The translations under genes and the position numbers were made by a program. Under the pieces are notes generated by a model that saw nothing but the letters and a program-made list of their open reading frames with translations, did no database searches and was not told the DNA's origin. DNA of 6,841 nucleotides, from NCBI GenBank assembly GCA_964591375.1, contig CAZQAU010000049.1:1-6841 (forward strand), in the 5' to 3' direction. Source of the stretch: CAYYYG01 sp964591375 (GTDB lineage: Bacteria > Patescibacteriota > Microgenomatia > UBA1406 > GWC2-37-13). Below are positions 6,792 to 6,841 of the stretch, piece by piece (positions within the stretch are counted from its first letter, which is position 1; every line of letters starts with the position of its first letter).

Positions 6792-6827
6792 ATTAGGGTC
6801 GTGCTGGAAAACCAGCACGACCCTAAT
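6792..6827 (+). terminator. Perfect 16-bp hairpin, probable terminator of the small gene
   Basis: The arms 6792-6807 and 6812-6827 are exact complements with an AAAA loop, and the stem core is GC-rich in an AT-rich setting. It begins 12 bp after the TAG of the small gene. The downstream sequence GTACTTTAAAAATT has only a poor U-tract, so it may work weakly, act mainly as a 3'-end stabiliser, or rely on other factors. Leftward there is no U-tract at all. Confidence 0.68.
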
Positions 6828-6841
6828 GTACTTTAAAAATT

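Noticed and set aside
1..6841. Mobile elements, CRISPR arrays, tRNA or rRNA genes.
   Set aside because: No transposase or integrase motifs, no regularly spaced repeats, and no tRNA- or rRNA-like sequence were seen on either strand.

Overview
The window is AT-rich bacterial DNA with the standard genetic code: all four complete genes end in TAA or TAG and none needs TGA read as an amino acid. Nothing here is a firm taxonomic marker. The very AT-rich intergenic DNA and the strongly diverged enzymes would fit a reduced-genome or candidate-phylum bacterium such as a member of the Patescibacteria, but this is only a guess.

Layout. Positions 1-33 may be the tail of a rightward gene. A hairpin at 37-68 separates it from a leftward gene (77-1897) for a 606-residue cytoplasmic protein. 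That protein keeps the full set of metal and catalytic residues of the RelA/SpoT-type (p)ppGpp hydrolase (HD) domain, but shows no recognisable synthetase motifs. A very AT-rich 176-bp divergent spacer (1898-2073) carries a likely promoter in each direction. Rightward from it run two genes 18 bp apart. The first (2074-3609) encodes a membrane-embedded processive family 2 glycosyltransferase of the cellulose-synthase-like type. The second (3628-6462) encodes a 944-residue protein that joins a GT-C-type membrane glycosyltransferase to an extracytoplasmic domain resembling glycoside hydrolase family 8, the family of the cellulose-operon endoglucanase BcsZ. After a 170-bp spacer with a large inverted repeat around a possible -10 box comes a 48-codon single-membrane-span gene (6633-6779) with a strong ribosome binding site, followed by a perfect hairpin.

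How the genes may work together. The two rightward genes look like a compact system for a surface or secreted polysaccharide: the GT2 enzyme would polymerise sugar at the inner face of the membrane and pass it out. The fusion protein would act on the outside through its GT-C membrane active site (lipid-linked sugar donor) and its GH8-like domain (chain trimming, or binding if the domain is inactive). This echoes the BcsA plus BcsZ pairing of cellulose operons, but with the hydrolase-like part anchored to a second glycosyltransferase. The polymer cannot be named from sequence. The HD protein is divergently transcribed, and nothing ties it to the polysaccharide genes beyond position.
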